A DNA stretch of 64,000 bases from Polynucleobacter rarus (GTDB taxonomy: Bacteria > Pseudomonadota > Gammaproteobacteria > Burkholderiales > Burkholderiaceae). The notes below the pieces were generated by a model. The model was not told the origin of the DNA. It searched no databases and saw nothing but the letters and a program-made list of their open reading frames with translations. Every line of letters begins with the position of its first letter. The stretch's first letter is position 1. The position numbers and the translations under genes are program-made. Positions 1-7,749 of the stretch are shown piece by piece. The DNA is taken from NCBI RefSeq assembly GCF_003072505.1, contig NZ_NTGB01000001.1:1340659-1404658 (forward strand). The letters are read 5' to 3'.

Positions 1-976
1 CAAAATCTACTGAAGAAATTTCCCCCAATCTTCTTACTTGAAGCACTTTAGCACTGAGGGTATTGATTCTTTCAAAAGGTTTTTTACTGATTTCAACAAA
101 TTCTTTTGCAATCACCCATTTGACTTCCGTTTGATCAGGTAAGCGCCCTTTATCAAAGATGGTTAGAGGAAATGCTTCTACTCCTTGCCCCCATAAAAGG
201 GTCGCTTGTTTTTGTAAAATTTGATCAGGATGTTGTGCTTTTAAAAAAGTCGCAGAAAAGATATCTGTCAGACCAACGAGTTCGGCAACCCGTCCATTTC
301 TAGGGCTTGAAACAATATGTTCGGGATGACCAATTTGTAGCGATTTACCCTGATCTAGTATGCATAATCGATCACTCAGAAGTCTTGCTTCCCGCAAGTC
401 ATGCGTCACAATCACAATGGGAATAGAAATATTTTCCCGCAACTTAATTAACTCTTCATAAAGTGTTTTACGGGTTGGATGATCAACAGCTGAAAATGGT
501 TCATCCAATAATAGAACTTGCGGTTTTCTGGCAAATGCTCGCGCTAGTGCAACACGTTGCCTTTGTCCGCCTGATAATTGATCGGGCAAGCGATCATGAA
601 AATCTATCAAACCCATGTCTTCCATCAGTTGCTGAGCAATTTCGATTGAATCCCCCTTCGGCAATGCGAGAGCGATATTTTGTAAGGCTGTGAGATGAGG
701 AAATAGCGCATAGTTTTGAAATACCATCCCCACTTGACGCTCAAAACTAGGAATATGAATATGGTTTTGCGTATCTAGCCAAATATGATTTTTTTCTTGA
801 TCCTGTAAATAAATCTTACCTTGCTCAATCGGCATGAGGCCTGCGATTGCTCTTAAGGTGCTTGTTTTACCGCTCCCCGAGGGACCAACTAAAGCTAAAA
901 GCTCTCCTGATTTACATTCAAAATCGATCTCTAAATGAATGCCATTAGTATGTTTAAGTGCCACGCTTAAAGTCAT
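1..976 (-). CDS. modC: Molybdate ABC transporter ATP-binding protein ModC (3' end beyond window)
   Basis: ATPase that powers molybdate import through ModB. Read leftward, the frame stays open from the ATG at 976 to the window edge (about 325 residues), so the C-terminus is cut off. Visible motifs are Walker A GPSGSGKT at about residues 31-38, signature LSGGQRQR at about 134-141, Walker B LLLDEP at about 156 and the H-loop VTHD at about 190. The segment after about residue 250 should be the TOBE/Mop-like molybdate-binding region. The ATG shares one base with the modB stop codon (TAATG), so the two are probably translationally coupled. Assignment to molybdate rather than another anion rests on the adjacent modB and modA and on the molybdenum enzymes next door. 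Confidence 0.93.
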   Translation of the reverse strand, partial: MTLSVALKHTNGIHLEIDFECKSGELLALVGPSGSGKTSTLRAIAGLMPIEQGKIYLQDQEKNHIWLDTQNHIHIPSFERQVGMVFQNYALFPHLTALQNIALALPKGDSIEIAQQLMEDMGLIDFHDRLPDQLSGGQRQRVALARAFARKPQVLLLDEPFSAVDHPTRKTLYEELIKLRENISIPIVIVTHDLREARLLSDRLCILDQGKSLQIGHPEHIVSSPRNGRVAELVGLTDIFSATFLKAQHPDQILQKQATLLWGQGVEAFPLTIFDKGRLPDQTEVKWVIAKEFVEISKKPFERINTLSAKVLQVRRLGEISSVDF

Positions 977-1653
977 TATCGAAGATTTCCTTGAAAGTCC
1001 CGAGCACTTAAGGATAGACGTTGAGTAAAAATCAGTGCGACAAATGAAAACACGAGTAAGAACATTGACATCACCCCAGCACCTTGCATATCAAGCGACT
1101 GAACGCTATCGTAAATCGAAATCGACAAGGTTCTCGTTTGACCAGGAATATTGCCCCCCATCATGAGCACTACGCCGAACTCTCCTAAAGTGTGAGTAAA
1201 GGTCATCACCGCCGCACTCAAGATGCCTTTATTAGAGAGGGGAATCTCAATTTTGAATAATCTCTGCCAAGGCGGGAGACCACAAGTGGAGCTCGCATCC
1301 TTTAAATCTTGTGGAATTGCTTCAAATGCCCGTTGAATTGGCATCAAGGCAAACGGAATATTAAAAATCAAACTAGCGATCAAAATCCCTAAAAAAGAAA
1401 AGACCAAAGTTTGACCTGTCATCATTTCAAACCAATGTCCAAACCAACTATTACCGCCAAATCCAACGAGTAAATAATAACCAAGTACAGTCGGGGGTAA
1501 GACCAAAGGAAGGGTAATCACGGCCTCTTTTGCGAATGACCCAAGCGTATTTTTCATCGGAAAAAAATGCGCTACAAGAACGCCCAATGGAATCAGGATG
1601 ATTACGGTAAGAGTGGCTAATTGAAGAGATAAGAAGAGCGCTTGTAAATCCAT
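976..1653 (-). CDS. modB: Molybdate ABC transporter permease ModB
   Basis: Inner-membrane permease of the molybdate importer, 225 residues, the usual ModB length. It has about five or six hydrophobic segments, starting with one at residues 5-30. The EAA-type loop that docks on the ATPase (ASSTCGLPPWQRLFKIEIPL) lies near residues 139-158. The downstream GEFGVVLMMGGNIPGQTRTL segment is typical of ModB/CysTW permeases. The gene sits between modA (24 bases upstream) and modC (one-base overlap), forming a modABC operon read leftward. Confidence 0.94.
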   Translation of the reverse strand: MDLQALFLSLQLATLTVIILIPLGVLVAHFFPMKNTLGSFAKEAVITLPLVLPPTVLGYYLLVGFGGNSWFGHWFEMMTGQTLVFSFLGILIASLIFNIPFALMPIQRAFEAIPQDLKDASSTCGLPPWQRLFKIEIPLSNKGILSAAVMTFTHTLGEFGVVLMMGGNIPGQTRTLSISIYDSVQSLDMQGAGVMSMFLLVFSFVALIFTQRLSLSARDFQGNLR

Positions 1654-1677
1654 TTTAATTAGTCTTTATATTTCATT

Positions 1678-2496
1678 CTATTGGGGTACTGTAAAACCAT
1701 ATTTTTCCCAAATCCTTTTATTTTGTTTATCTGAGATAAATTGATAAAAATCACGCGCTTCAGGATTATTACTTAATAGTGCCATTTTTTGAAAAATTGG
1801 CTCATATGACTCATCTGGGACAGATAGAACAAAACCTGTTTTTTGCATCTCTGGATTCAAAGTCAAGGATAAGGGTAAAAGCGCGACAGGCACTGAGCCT
1901 GACAATGCAAACTGAGCAACCTGCCCTATATTTTCACCCATAATCAATTTCTTACTAATTTCAGGCCATCCTTGCCATTTCCGCAACACTTCTTCAGCAG
2001 CTTTCCCATAAGGTGCCAAACCAGGATTTGCGATTGCCACTTTATTTACTTGCTGAGTCTTCAAATAGGGTTGAAGCTTTTCAAGAGTCATCTGTTCAGG
2101 AAACATTCTTTTTGATAACCAAATCACTAATTTGCCTTGAACATAAATAATGCCATCATTTTGGAGTAATTTTTTATCCCGAAGTTGATTTATAAAATGC
2201 TCATCAGCACTCATGAAAATATCGAATCTTCCACCATTCAGAATTTGTTGGTAAAAGTTACCTGACGATCCGTAAATAATTTTAGGTTGAACATTTGATA
2301 TTCGTTGGTAATTCAGAACGATTTCCTCTAAAGCTGGTCGTAGGCTTGCGGCGGCGAGAACTATTGGTGGTTTTACCCTAGTTTTATTCAATATTTGGGC
2401 ATTTAGGTACTCTGAAGCCAGGAGAAACCCCAAAAAACAGCTTGCCACAAAAAAATACTTTCGTAGGATAGAAGTTAAACAAAAAAATAAATACAA
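1678..2496 (-). CDS. modA: Periplasmic molybdate-binding protein ModA
   Basis: Captures molybdate in the periplasm for ModBC. The protein is about 272 residues with an N-terminal hydrophobic export segment (RKYFFVASCFLGFLLASEYLNA). The ModA-like body begins VLAAASLRPALEEIV, followed by YGSSGNFYQQI, which contributes oxyanion-binding serines, and ANPGLAPYGKAAEEVL. The family fit is good. The start is uncertain: the leftmost candidate is a TTG at 2494-2496 with no good Shine-Dalgarno sequence, there is no ATG before the signal segment, and a GTG 17 codons further in would lose the positive n-region. It is the first gene of the leftward modABC operon and diverges from the iron-sulfur subunit gene at 2708. 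Confidence 0.88.
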   Translation of the reverse strand: MYLFFCLTSILRKYFFVASCFLGFLLASEYLNAQILNKTRVKPPIVLAAASLRPALEEIVLNYQRISNVQPKIIYGSSGNFYQQILNGGRFDIFMSADEHFINQLRDKKLLQNDGIIYVQGKLVIWLSKRMFPEQMTLEKLQPYLKTQQVNKVAIANPGLAPYGKAAEEVLRKWQGWPEISKKLIMGENIGQVAQFALSGSVPVALLPLSLTLNPEMQKTGFVLSVPDESYEPIFQKMALLSNNPEARDFYQFISDKQNKRIWEKYGFTVPQ

Positions 2497-2571
2497 TTTA
2501 TTGATTCTTTCAAAAAAAATAAAATTATTATTTTTTATAATTAAAATAAGAATGTTACTTAGAGAAATTAG

Positions 2572-2598
2572 TAATTATTTATTATAGGTTTAATTATT
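2572..2598. promoter_or_regulatory. Direct repeat TAATTATT in the divergent modA / hydroxylase promoter region
   Basis: The 211-base gap between modA and the hydroxylase small-subunit gene is very AT-rich. It contains TAATTATT twice (2572-2579 and 2591-2598), 19 bases apart, nearly two helical turns. No ModE-type palindrome was recognised. A shared operator is possible, but repeats this short are expected by chance in such AT-rich DNA. Confidence 0.2.
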
Positions 2599-2707
2599 CA
2601 GGTAGCTCTTTTAAGTCCATTTTGCTTTTGAATCTTTTGGTGGTTAGTTGATGCATTTTCCAGTAGATCCAAAAGTTTTTATCCCATTTTTCCAAAAGGA
2701 AATATAA

Positions 2708-3154
2708 ATGAAATTAAATATCAACGGTAAAGTACTCGACATCGATGCTCAAGGTGACACGCCTCTGCTTTGGGCATTACGAGATCATTTGGATGTTAAG
2801 GAAGTTAAATTTGGCTGTGGGGCTGGTTTGTGTGGTGCCTGTACAGTGCATATCGATGGTCAACCTGCTAGATCTTGCCAAGTCCCGATTTCTGCTGTCA
2901 CTAATAACAAAATTACGACCATTAACGGCTTACCTGCCACACTCTCTAAAAAAATTAAAGACGCGTGGATTGCAGAGGAAGTTCCACAATGTGGTTATTG
3001 CCAACATGGACAAATGATGTCTGCAGCGGCACTTCTTACAAAAAATAAAAATCCTAGTGATAACGACATCACCAACGCAATGGATGGCAACATTTGTCGC
3101 TGTGGAACCTATTCACGTATTCGTCGCGCCATTCACCGCGCTGCTAAAGCTTAA
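2708..3154 (+). CDS. Isoquinoline 1-oxidoreductase-type small subunit, (2Fe-2S)-binding (pair 1)
   Basis: Electron-transfer subunit of a two-subunit molybdenum hydroxylase of the xanthine oxidase family; it passes electrons from the Mo centre to an external acceptor. Length is 148 residues. The plant-type N-terminal cluster uses Cys37, Cys42, Cys45 and Cys57 (CGAGLCGAC). The second, all-helical cluster uses Cys95, Cys98, Cys130 and Cys132 (CGYC and CRCG). AGGA lies a few bases before the ATG. The large subunit follows 11 bases after the stop. The family covers isoquinoline, aldehyde and N-heterocycle oxidoreductases, so the substrate cannot be read from this subunit. Confidence 0.92.
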   Translation: MKLNINGKVLDIDAQGDTPLLWALRDHLDVKEVKFGCGAGLCGACTVHIDGQPARSCQVPISAVTNNKITTINGLPATLSKKIKDAWIAEEVPQCGYCQHGQMMSAAALLTKNKNPSDNDITNAMDGNICRCGTYSRIRRAIHRAAKA

Positions 3155-3165
3155 GGAGAAACATC

Positions 3166-5274
3166 ATGGATCGTCGCTCATTTATTAAAACTAGTTCCGT
3201 TGTAAGTACTGGTCTCATTATTGGGATTGGTGCTAATCAACAAATTGCTATAGGTGCTGAAGCCATTGACACGAATGCCTGGTTGAGAATTGCTCCAGAT
3301 AACACCGTTACTATCAACAATGCTCGCTCAGAAATGGGTCAAGATACCTACACCACGATGGCAATGTTAATCGTAGAGGAATTAGAGTATCCGTTAAATA
3401 AAGTCAAAATTGAAATTGCCCCTGCCAATGCGGTTTATATCAATTCTTTACTAGGTGGTCAGATTACTGGTGGGTCAACTTCAGTGCGTGAAGCATGGGA
3501 TAAGTTACGACTTGTTGGAGCAACGGCAAAAGCGCAATTAATCGCTGCTGCTGCGGCCAAATGGAATGTGCCTGTAACGAGTGTGACCGCAAATCAAGGT
3601 ATGCTCAGTTCAGGTAAAAATCGTGCAACTTATGGCGAAATGGCTACAGCCGCCTCCACTATCAAAGTGACTGGGACACCAACTTTAAAATCCCCTCAAG
3701 AATACCGTTACATTGGTAAAGCATTTCCAAGATTGGATACACCTACAAAAGTGAATGGTACCGCTATTTACGGGATTGATGTTCGTCAACCGGACATGTT
3801 AGTAGCTAGTCTTGCTCAGTCACCTGTTATCGGGGGCAAGGTGAAATCAGTCGATAGCTCAGCTACTAAAGCATTAAAAGGGATTGACGCAGTAGTTGAA
3901 ATCCCTGATGGAGTTGCGGTACTAGCGAAAGACTTTTATCTGGCCCAAAAAGGACGTGATGCTTTAAAGATTGAATGGCAAAACGGTGATACCAAAGCGA
4001 CGGATAGTATGGCTACAATTGAGCAAGGATTACGCGCTGCACATCAAAAAAATGGCGCTATTGTAGGCAAATTAGGTAATTTTGCTAATCCATTACAAGC
4101 CGGTGAAAAAACGATTACGGCTGAGTATATGATGCCTTACCAAGCTCATGCCACTTTAGAACCCGTGAATTGTGCAGCTTATGTGCATAATGGCGAATGC
4201 CATGTTTGGGGCCCGATTCAGTTCCAACAAGGTGCTCAGGGAGTTGCCGCTGCTGCAGCCGGCGTTGCTCCTGAAAAAGTATTTATCCATACGACCTTTT
4301 TAGGGGGTGGCTATGGTCGCAAACTTGAGTTAGATTTTATTTCTCAAGCAGTGGCCATCTCTAAAGCCTCAGGTAAAGCGATTCGTTTGCTTTGGACACG
4401 TGAGGATGACATGACGCATGATTTCTATCGTCCAATAAGTCTTCATACAGTTTCTGCCAGTGTTGATGCGAAGGGAAAAATTACTGGCTTGTCCTCTAAA
4501 ATGACCTCTCAATCGGTAACAGCTCGTGCTTTTCCACCCTTTGTTGTGGACGGTAATGACCCATTTATGAATGAAGGTTCCGTTAATTTAACTTACGACA
4601 TTCCTAACCTTCGTATTGAAAACGTGATTCATGAAACAGGTGTGCGTGTCGGCTATTGGCGCGCCGTGAGTAACAACCTCAATACCTTTGCCTTGGAGAG
4701 TTTTATTGATGAAGTTGCTGCACAAACTTCTCAAGATCCGGTCAAAATGAGAATGGATTTACTCAGTAAACACCCACGTGCGCAAAAAGTACTTGCCACG
4801 GCAGCCAAAAAAGCTGGTTGGGGGGAAAATAGATCAAATGGTCACACATTAGGTGTTGCGCAAACTGAAGCATATGGCGCTTATATTGCTGTTATTGCGG
4901 AAATCTCAATTGGTAAAGATGCCAAAGCAACCCCCAAAGTTCACAAATTGACAGCAGTAGTAGATCCTGGAGTTGCGGTACGACCAGATCAAATCAAAGC
5001 CCAACTCGAGAGCGGTATGCTTCTTGGCTTATCTTCTGCCATGAAAACGCAAATCACTTTTAAAGATGGTGTTGTAGAGCAGAAAAATTTTGATAGTTAC
5101 CCAATGATGCGTATGTCTGAGGCACCTTTAATGGACATTACGATCATTGAGGGTGGTGGTAAACCCTCTGGCATGGGTGAAGTCGGTGTTCCAAGCGTAG
5201 CGCCAGCCGTTGTAAATGCTATCGCATCAGCAACTGGAAAACGAATTCGATCACTACCAATTATTAAGGTCTAA
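3166..5274 (+). CDS. Isoquinoline 1-oxidoreductase-type large subunit, molybdopterin-binding (pair 1)
   Basis: Catalytic subunit, 702 residues, that hydroxylates an aldehyde or N-heterocyclic substrate with water as oxygen source. The N-terminus MDRRSFIKTSS is a twin-arginine signal (RR at 3-4), so the folded complex is probably exported, with the small subunit hitch-hiking. Cofactor-contacting motifs are visible: GGGYGRK near residue 380, GYWRAVSNN in the middle, and the C-terminal GEVGVPS whose Glu (about residue 671) matches the catalytic glutamate of the family. It follows its 2Fe-2S partner by 11 bases with AAGGAG before the ATG. The IorB-like group usually transfers electrons to a cytochrome; none is encoded nearby. 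The substrate is unknown. Confidence 0.92.
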   Translation: MDRRSFIKTSSVVSTGLIIGIGANQQIAIGAEAIDTNAWLRIAPDNTVTINNARSEMGQDTYTTMAMLIVEELEYPLNKVKIEIAPANAVYINSLLGGQITGGSTSVREAWDKLRLVGATAKAQLIAAAAAKWNVPVTSVTANQGMLSSGKNRATYGEMATAASTIKVTGTPTLKSPQEYRYIGKAFPRLDTPTKVNGTAIYGIDVRQPDMLVASLAQSPVIGGKVKSVDSSATKALKGIDAVVEIPDGVAVLAKDFYLAQKGRDALKIEWQNGDTKATDSMATIEQGLRAAHQKNGAIVGKLGNFANPLQAGEKTITAEYMMPYQAHATLEPVNCAAYVHNGECHVWGPIQFQQGAQGVAAAAAGVAPEKVFIHTTFLGGGYGRKLELDFISQAVAISKASGKAIRLLWTREDDMTHDFYRPISLHTVSASVDAKGKITGLSSKMTSQSVTARAFPPFVVDGNDPFMNEGSVNLTYDIPNLRIENVIHETGVRVGYWRAVSNNLNTFALESFIDEVAAQTSQDPVKMRMDLLSKHPRAQKVLATAAKKAGWGENRSNGHTLGVAQTEAYGAYIAVIAEISIGKDAKATPKVHKLTAVVDPGVAVRPDQIKAQLESGMLLGLSSAMKTQITFKDGVVEQKNFDSYPMMRMSEAPLMDITIIEGGGKPSGMGEVGVPSVAPAVVNAIASATGKRIRSLPIIKV

Positions 5275-5339
5275 TGGAATCAAAAAAAGTCTATCTTGTA
5301 TTGCTGGTTTTTTTAATTTACTTAAGCATCTTGTTTTAA
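5274..5339 (+). CDS. Possible 21-residue single-span membrane microprotein
   Basis: An ORF of 21 codons begins with an ATG that overlaps the stop codon of the large subunit (TAATG at 5272-5276), an arrangement typical of translational coupling. The product starts MESKK and continues as an unbroken hydrophobic stretch (VYLVLLVFLIYLSILF), which would make one transmembrane helix with a positive cytoplasmic end. It ends 27 bases before a strong terminator hairpin, so it lies inside the same transcript. I do not recognise a family. It could anchor or assist the hydroxylase, or be a chance ORF in AT-rich DNA. Confidence 0.4.
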   Translation: MESKKVYLVLLVFLIYLSILF

Positions 5340-5366
5340 AACCTGAGCTAAGCGTCAAGAAGACAA

Positions 5367-5399
5367 AAAAGCCGGTCATCTAAAAAATGACCGGCTTTT
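5367..5399. terminator. Bidirectional intrinsic terminator
   Basis: A perfect 13-base-pair stem (5367-5379 with 5387-5399, core AAAAGCCGGTCAT) closes a seven-base loop, with A-runs on one flank and T-runs on the other. It lies between the rightward hydroxylase operon and the leftward dehydrogenase gene and should terminate both. Confidence 0.88.
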
Positions 5400-5418
5400 A
5401 TATTTATAAAGAAGATAA

Positions 5419-6378
5419 TTATTTCACTTGATTGACTAATGGCTCGCCTTTTACCCATGCTTCAAGAGCCATTTTGGTACCCATCGTTAAATTCTTAAAA
5501 ATAGGCTGGTGAACAAAACCAAGATGTGGCGTTATGAATAGATTCTCTAATTGGAAAAGCGCATCTTTAACATTTATTGGCTCATGATCAAAGACATCCA
5601 ACAAAGCCATACTTGGCCGACCTAACTTTAATGCCTGAATTAAATCCTCTGTGACAATTAAAGTCGACCTTGAAGTATTTACTAGGAAAGAGTCGGGGCG
5701 CATCAAAGCTAATTTTTCTGCATTCATTAAATATTTTGTGCCTGTACCGGGTACCAAATGCAATGAAACAATTTTTGAAGTCTGTAATAATTCATCCAAA
5801 CTGACTGCTTTGACCCCATGGACATCTGCCCTCTCCTGAGTCATATTAGGACTCCAAGTAACTACATCCATACCAAAGGCTAGACCAACCTTGGCAACTT
5901 TTGAACCAATAGAACCAAGACCTAAAACACCTAAACGTTCACCATGTAAGGCTGGCAAAATAGAGTGTTCATTGCGCCACTTACCTGACATTGCCACTGC
6001 ATTTTGTTCACCAATACGCTTATAGGCACTCAAAATTAATGCCCAAGTCAACTCAACTGTAGTCTCTTTTGAGGGCCCAAACTCCGTAAAGCTAACGGGG
6101 ATGTTTTTAGCTGCCAACACATCATAATCAATTGCCATATTCCGATTACCGGTAAAAATAACGTATTGTAAATTTGGTAATTGATTAATCAAATCAGCTT
6201 TAAATGGAGTCCGATCGCGCATTAAGACTACGACATTGGCTGATGCGATGGCATCTACTAAAGCTGAACCCATGAGTCGGTCATGGTAAATCTCAACTGA
6301 TGCTTTACTAGTGATCGTTTTATTTTCTTTAAGAAAAATCATTGATTTTTCATAATCGTCTAAGACTACGATTTTCAT
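5419..6378 (-). CDS. D-2-hydroxyacid dehydrogenase (NAD-binding)
   Basis: Member of the D-isomer-specific 2-hydroxyacid dehydrogenase family, 319 residues, reducing 2-oxoacids or oxidising D-2-hydroxyacids with NAD(P). The nucleotide-binding segment GVLGLGSIGSKVAKVG sits at about residues 152-167. The family's catalytic Arg is in the NTSRSTL region, Glu in LLDVFDHEP, and His in FITPHLGF near the C-terminus. It is a single gene, transcribed leftward towards the shared terminator and divergent from the coxG-like gene. The substrate is not deducible; its setting among Mo hydroxylases suggests catabolic use but proves nothing. Confidence 0.87.
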   Translation of the reverse strand: MKIVVLDDYEKSMIFLKENKTITSKASVEIYHDRLMGSALVDAIASANVVVLMRDRTPFKADLINQLPNLQYVIFTGNRNMAIDYDVLAAKNIPVSFTEFGPSKETTVELTWALILSAYKRIGEQNAVAMSGKWRNEHSILPALHGERLGVLGLGSIGSKVAKVGLAFGMDVVTWSPNMTQERADVHGVKAVSLDELLQTSKIVSLHLVPGTGTKYLMNAEKLALMRPDSFLVNTSRSTLIVTEDLIQALKLGRPSMALLDVFDHEPINVKDALFQLENLFITPHLGFVHQPIFKNLTMGTKMALEAWVKGEPLVNQVK

Positions 6379-6534
6379 TATTTATTCCTGAATATGATGG
6401 TGGGAGGGATTGTTGAATTTAATACTCAATAAGAAGAAATATTTTACGCCTTTTGACTTCGCTATCGAATTTGTCATTAAAATTCTCATACTGTTATCAT
6501 TTTTAATATTAAGATTAATTTTTAGAGGTAATTC

Positions 6535-7188
6535 ATGGAAATACTAGGCTCTCAAGTCATCCCAGCTGATAAACAAACTGTTTGGAATGCTTTAAATAAC
6601 CCTGAAGTATTGAAGAATTGCTTACCTGGTTGTGAATCTGTCGAGTTAACAGCACCCGATCAATTTAAGGTGGCTATTACTACTGCAATAGGACCTTTAA
6701 AAGCGAAATTTAAAGGCACTTTACAAGTAACTGAAGCAAATCCACCAGAATCCTGTATTTTGGTTTTCGAGGGCCAAGGTGGTGCAGTAGGTTTTGGCAA
6801 GGGCTCTTCTAAGGTGACTCTTACTACCGTTGAGAACGGCACAGAACTATCCTACAACGCTCAAGCACATGTGGGTGGTAAGTTGGCACAAATCGGTTCA
6901 AGATTGATTGATAGCGTGGCAAAAAAAATGTCTGACGACTTTTTTAAAGCCTTCAATCGTGAGTTATCTCCAGTGACACCTGAAGTGGCTGATGAAGTAA
7001 TCTCTTCAAATACACAGAATCAAGAATTAAATAGTACTTCTAGCAACTCTGCTTCAAACTCAGGGATTACCCGAATTAGTCCAGCGAAACAAACTTTAAA
7101 TAATGAGGGAAAAGTACCCGCTTGGTGGTTAATTGTGGCTGCCTTAACAGGTGCCCTCATCACCGGTTTAGCAATGAAACTCAGCTAA
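6535..7188 (+). CDS. CoxG-like SRPBCC protein with C-terminal membrane anchor
   Basis: CoxG/carbon monoxide dehydrogenase subunit G family, 217 residues. Residues 1-145 form the START/SRPBCC-type domain (MEILGSQVIPADKQTVWNAL and NCLPGCESVEL are hallmark positions). A low-complexity Ser/Asn/Thr linker follows, then a single C-terminal hydrophobic helix (WWLIVAALTGALITGLAM) that should anchor it in the membrane. In Oligotropha, CoxG recruits or helps mature the Mo-hydroxylase CO dehydrogenase at the membrane. Here the gene stands 100 bases before a second Mo-hydroxylase pair, so a chaperone or recruiting role for that enzyme is a reasonable inference. Confidence 0.85.
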   Translation: MEILGSQVIPADKQTVWNALNNPEVLKNCLPGCESVELTAPDQFKVAITTAIGPLKAKFKGTLQVTEANPPESCILVFEGQGGAVGFGKGSSKVTLTTVENGTELSYNAQAHVGGKLAQIGSRLIDSVAKKMSDDFFKAFNRELSPVTPEVADEVISSNTQNQELNSTSSNSASNSGITRISPAKQTLNNEGKVPAWWLIVAALTGALITGLAMKLS

Positions 7189-7290
7189 ATTAAAAATTTG
7201 GTTTTTATAGTTCTAGTTCCGTAAATCCGTACTTTAGTTTAGTATGAATGAATAAAAAAATGGTTTAAATAATTTAAAAATGGAGATCAG

Positions 7291-7749
7291 ATGACAACAT
7301 CATTAAAAGTCAATGGGAAAGTGCAAACGGTTGAAACCGATCCAAGCTCTCCCCTACTTTACGCCTTAAGAAACGACTGTGACATTAACTCCGCAAAATA
7401 CGGTTGTGGGCTTGGCCAGTGTGGCTCTTGCACGGTAATTATTAATGGCAATGCAGTGCGTTCTTGTATTACGCCGATTAATTCGGTGAACTCGAATGTC
7501 ACCACTCTTGAATCCTATGAGACGGATCGTGTTTTGAAAGCTTTAAATAAAGCATTCATTGCTGAACAAGCGGCTCAGTGTGGGTTTTGTATCTCAGGGA
7601 TGATGATGGGTGCCAAAGCACTGCTCGATACCAACAAACGCCCCACAGAACAACAAATTAAGACTGCCTTGAATGGTAACTTATGTCGTTGTGGCACTCA
7701 TACGCGTATTTTAAAAGCGATCCAACGCGCAGCAAAGGAACTAGCATGA
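7291..7749 (+). CDS. Isoquinoline 1-oxidoreductase-type small subunit, (2Fe-2S)-binding (pair 2)
   Basis: 152 residues with the two-cluster layout of molybdenum hydroxylase small subunits: Cys39, Cys44, Cys47 and Cys59 for the plant-type cluster and Cys97, Cys100, Cys132 and Cys134 for the second. It is clearly homologous to but diverged from the small subunit at 2708, so the two pairs are old paralogues and not a recent duplication. The stop codon overlaps the large-subunit ATG (ATGA at 7746-7749), so translation is coupled. Confidence 0.92.
   Translation: MTTSLKVNGKVQTVETDPSSPLLYALRNDCDINSAKYGCGLGQCGSCTVIINGNAVRSCITPINSVNSNVTTLESYETDRVLKALNKAFIAEQAAQCGFCISGMMMGAKALLDTNKRPTEQQIKTALNGNLCRCGTHTRILKAIQRAAKELA

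Noticed and set aside
463-693. A 76-codon rightward frame inside modC
   Set aside because: Shadow of the ATPase gene on the other strand, which shows all Walker and signature motifs.
62-2515. The 16-base string ATTGATTCTTTCAAAA occurs at 62-77 and again at 2500-2515
   Set aside because: One copy is inside modC coding sequence and the other in the modA leader; AT-rich composition and no further similarity point to chance.
7683-7745. Longer start for the second hydroxylase large subunit
   Set aside because: It lies inside the small-subunit gene in another frame and would bury the twin-arginine signal; the ATG at 7746 with the ATGA overlap is preferred.
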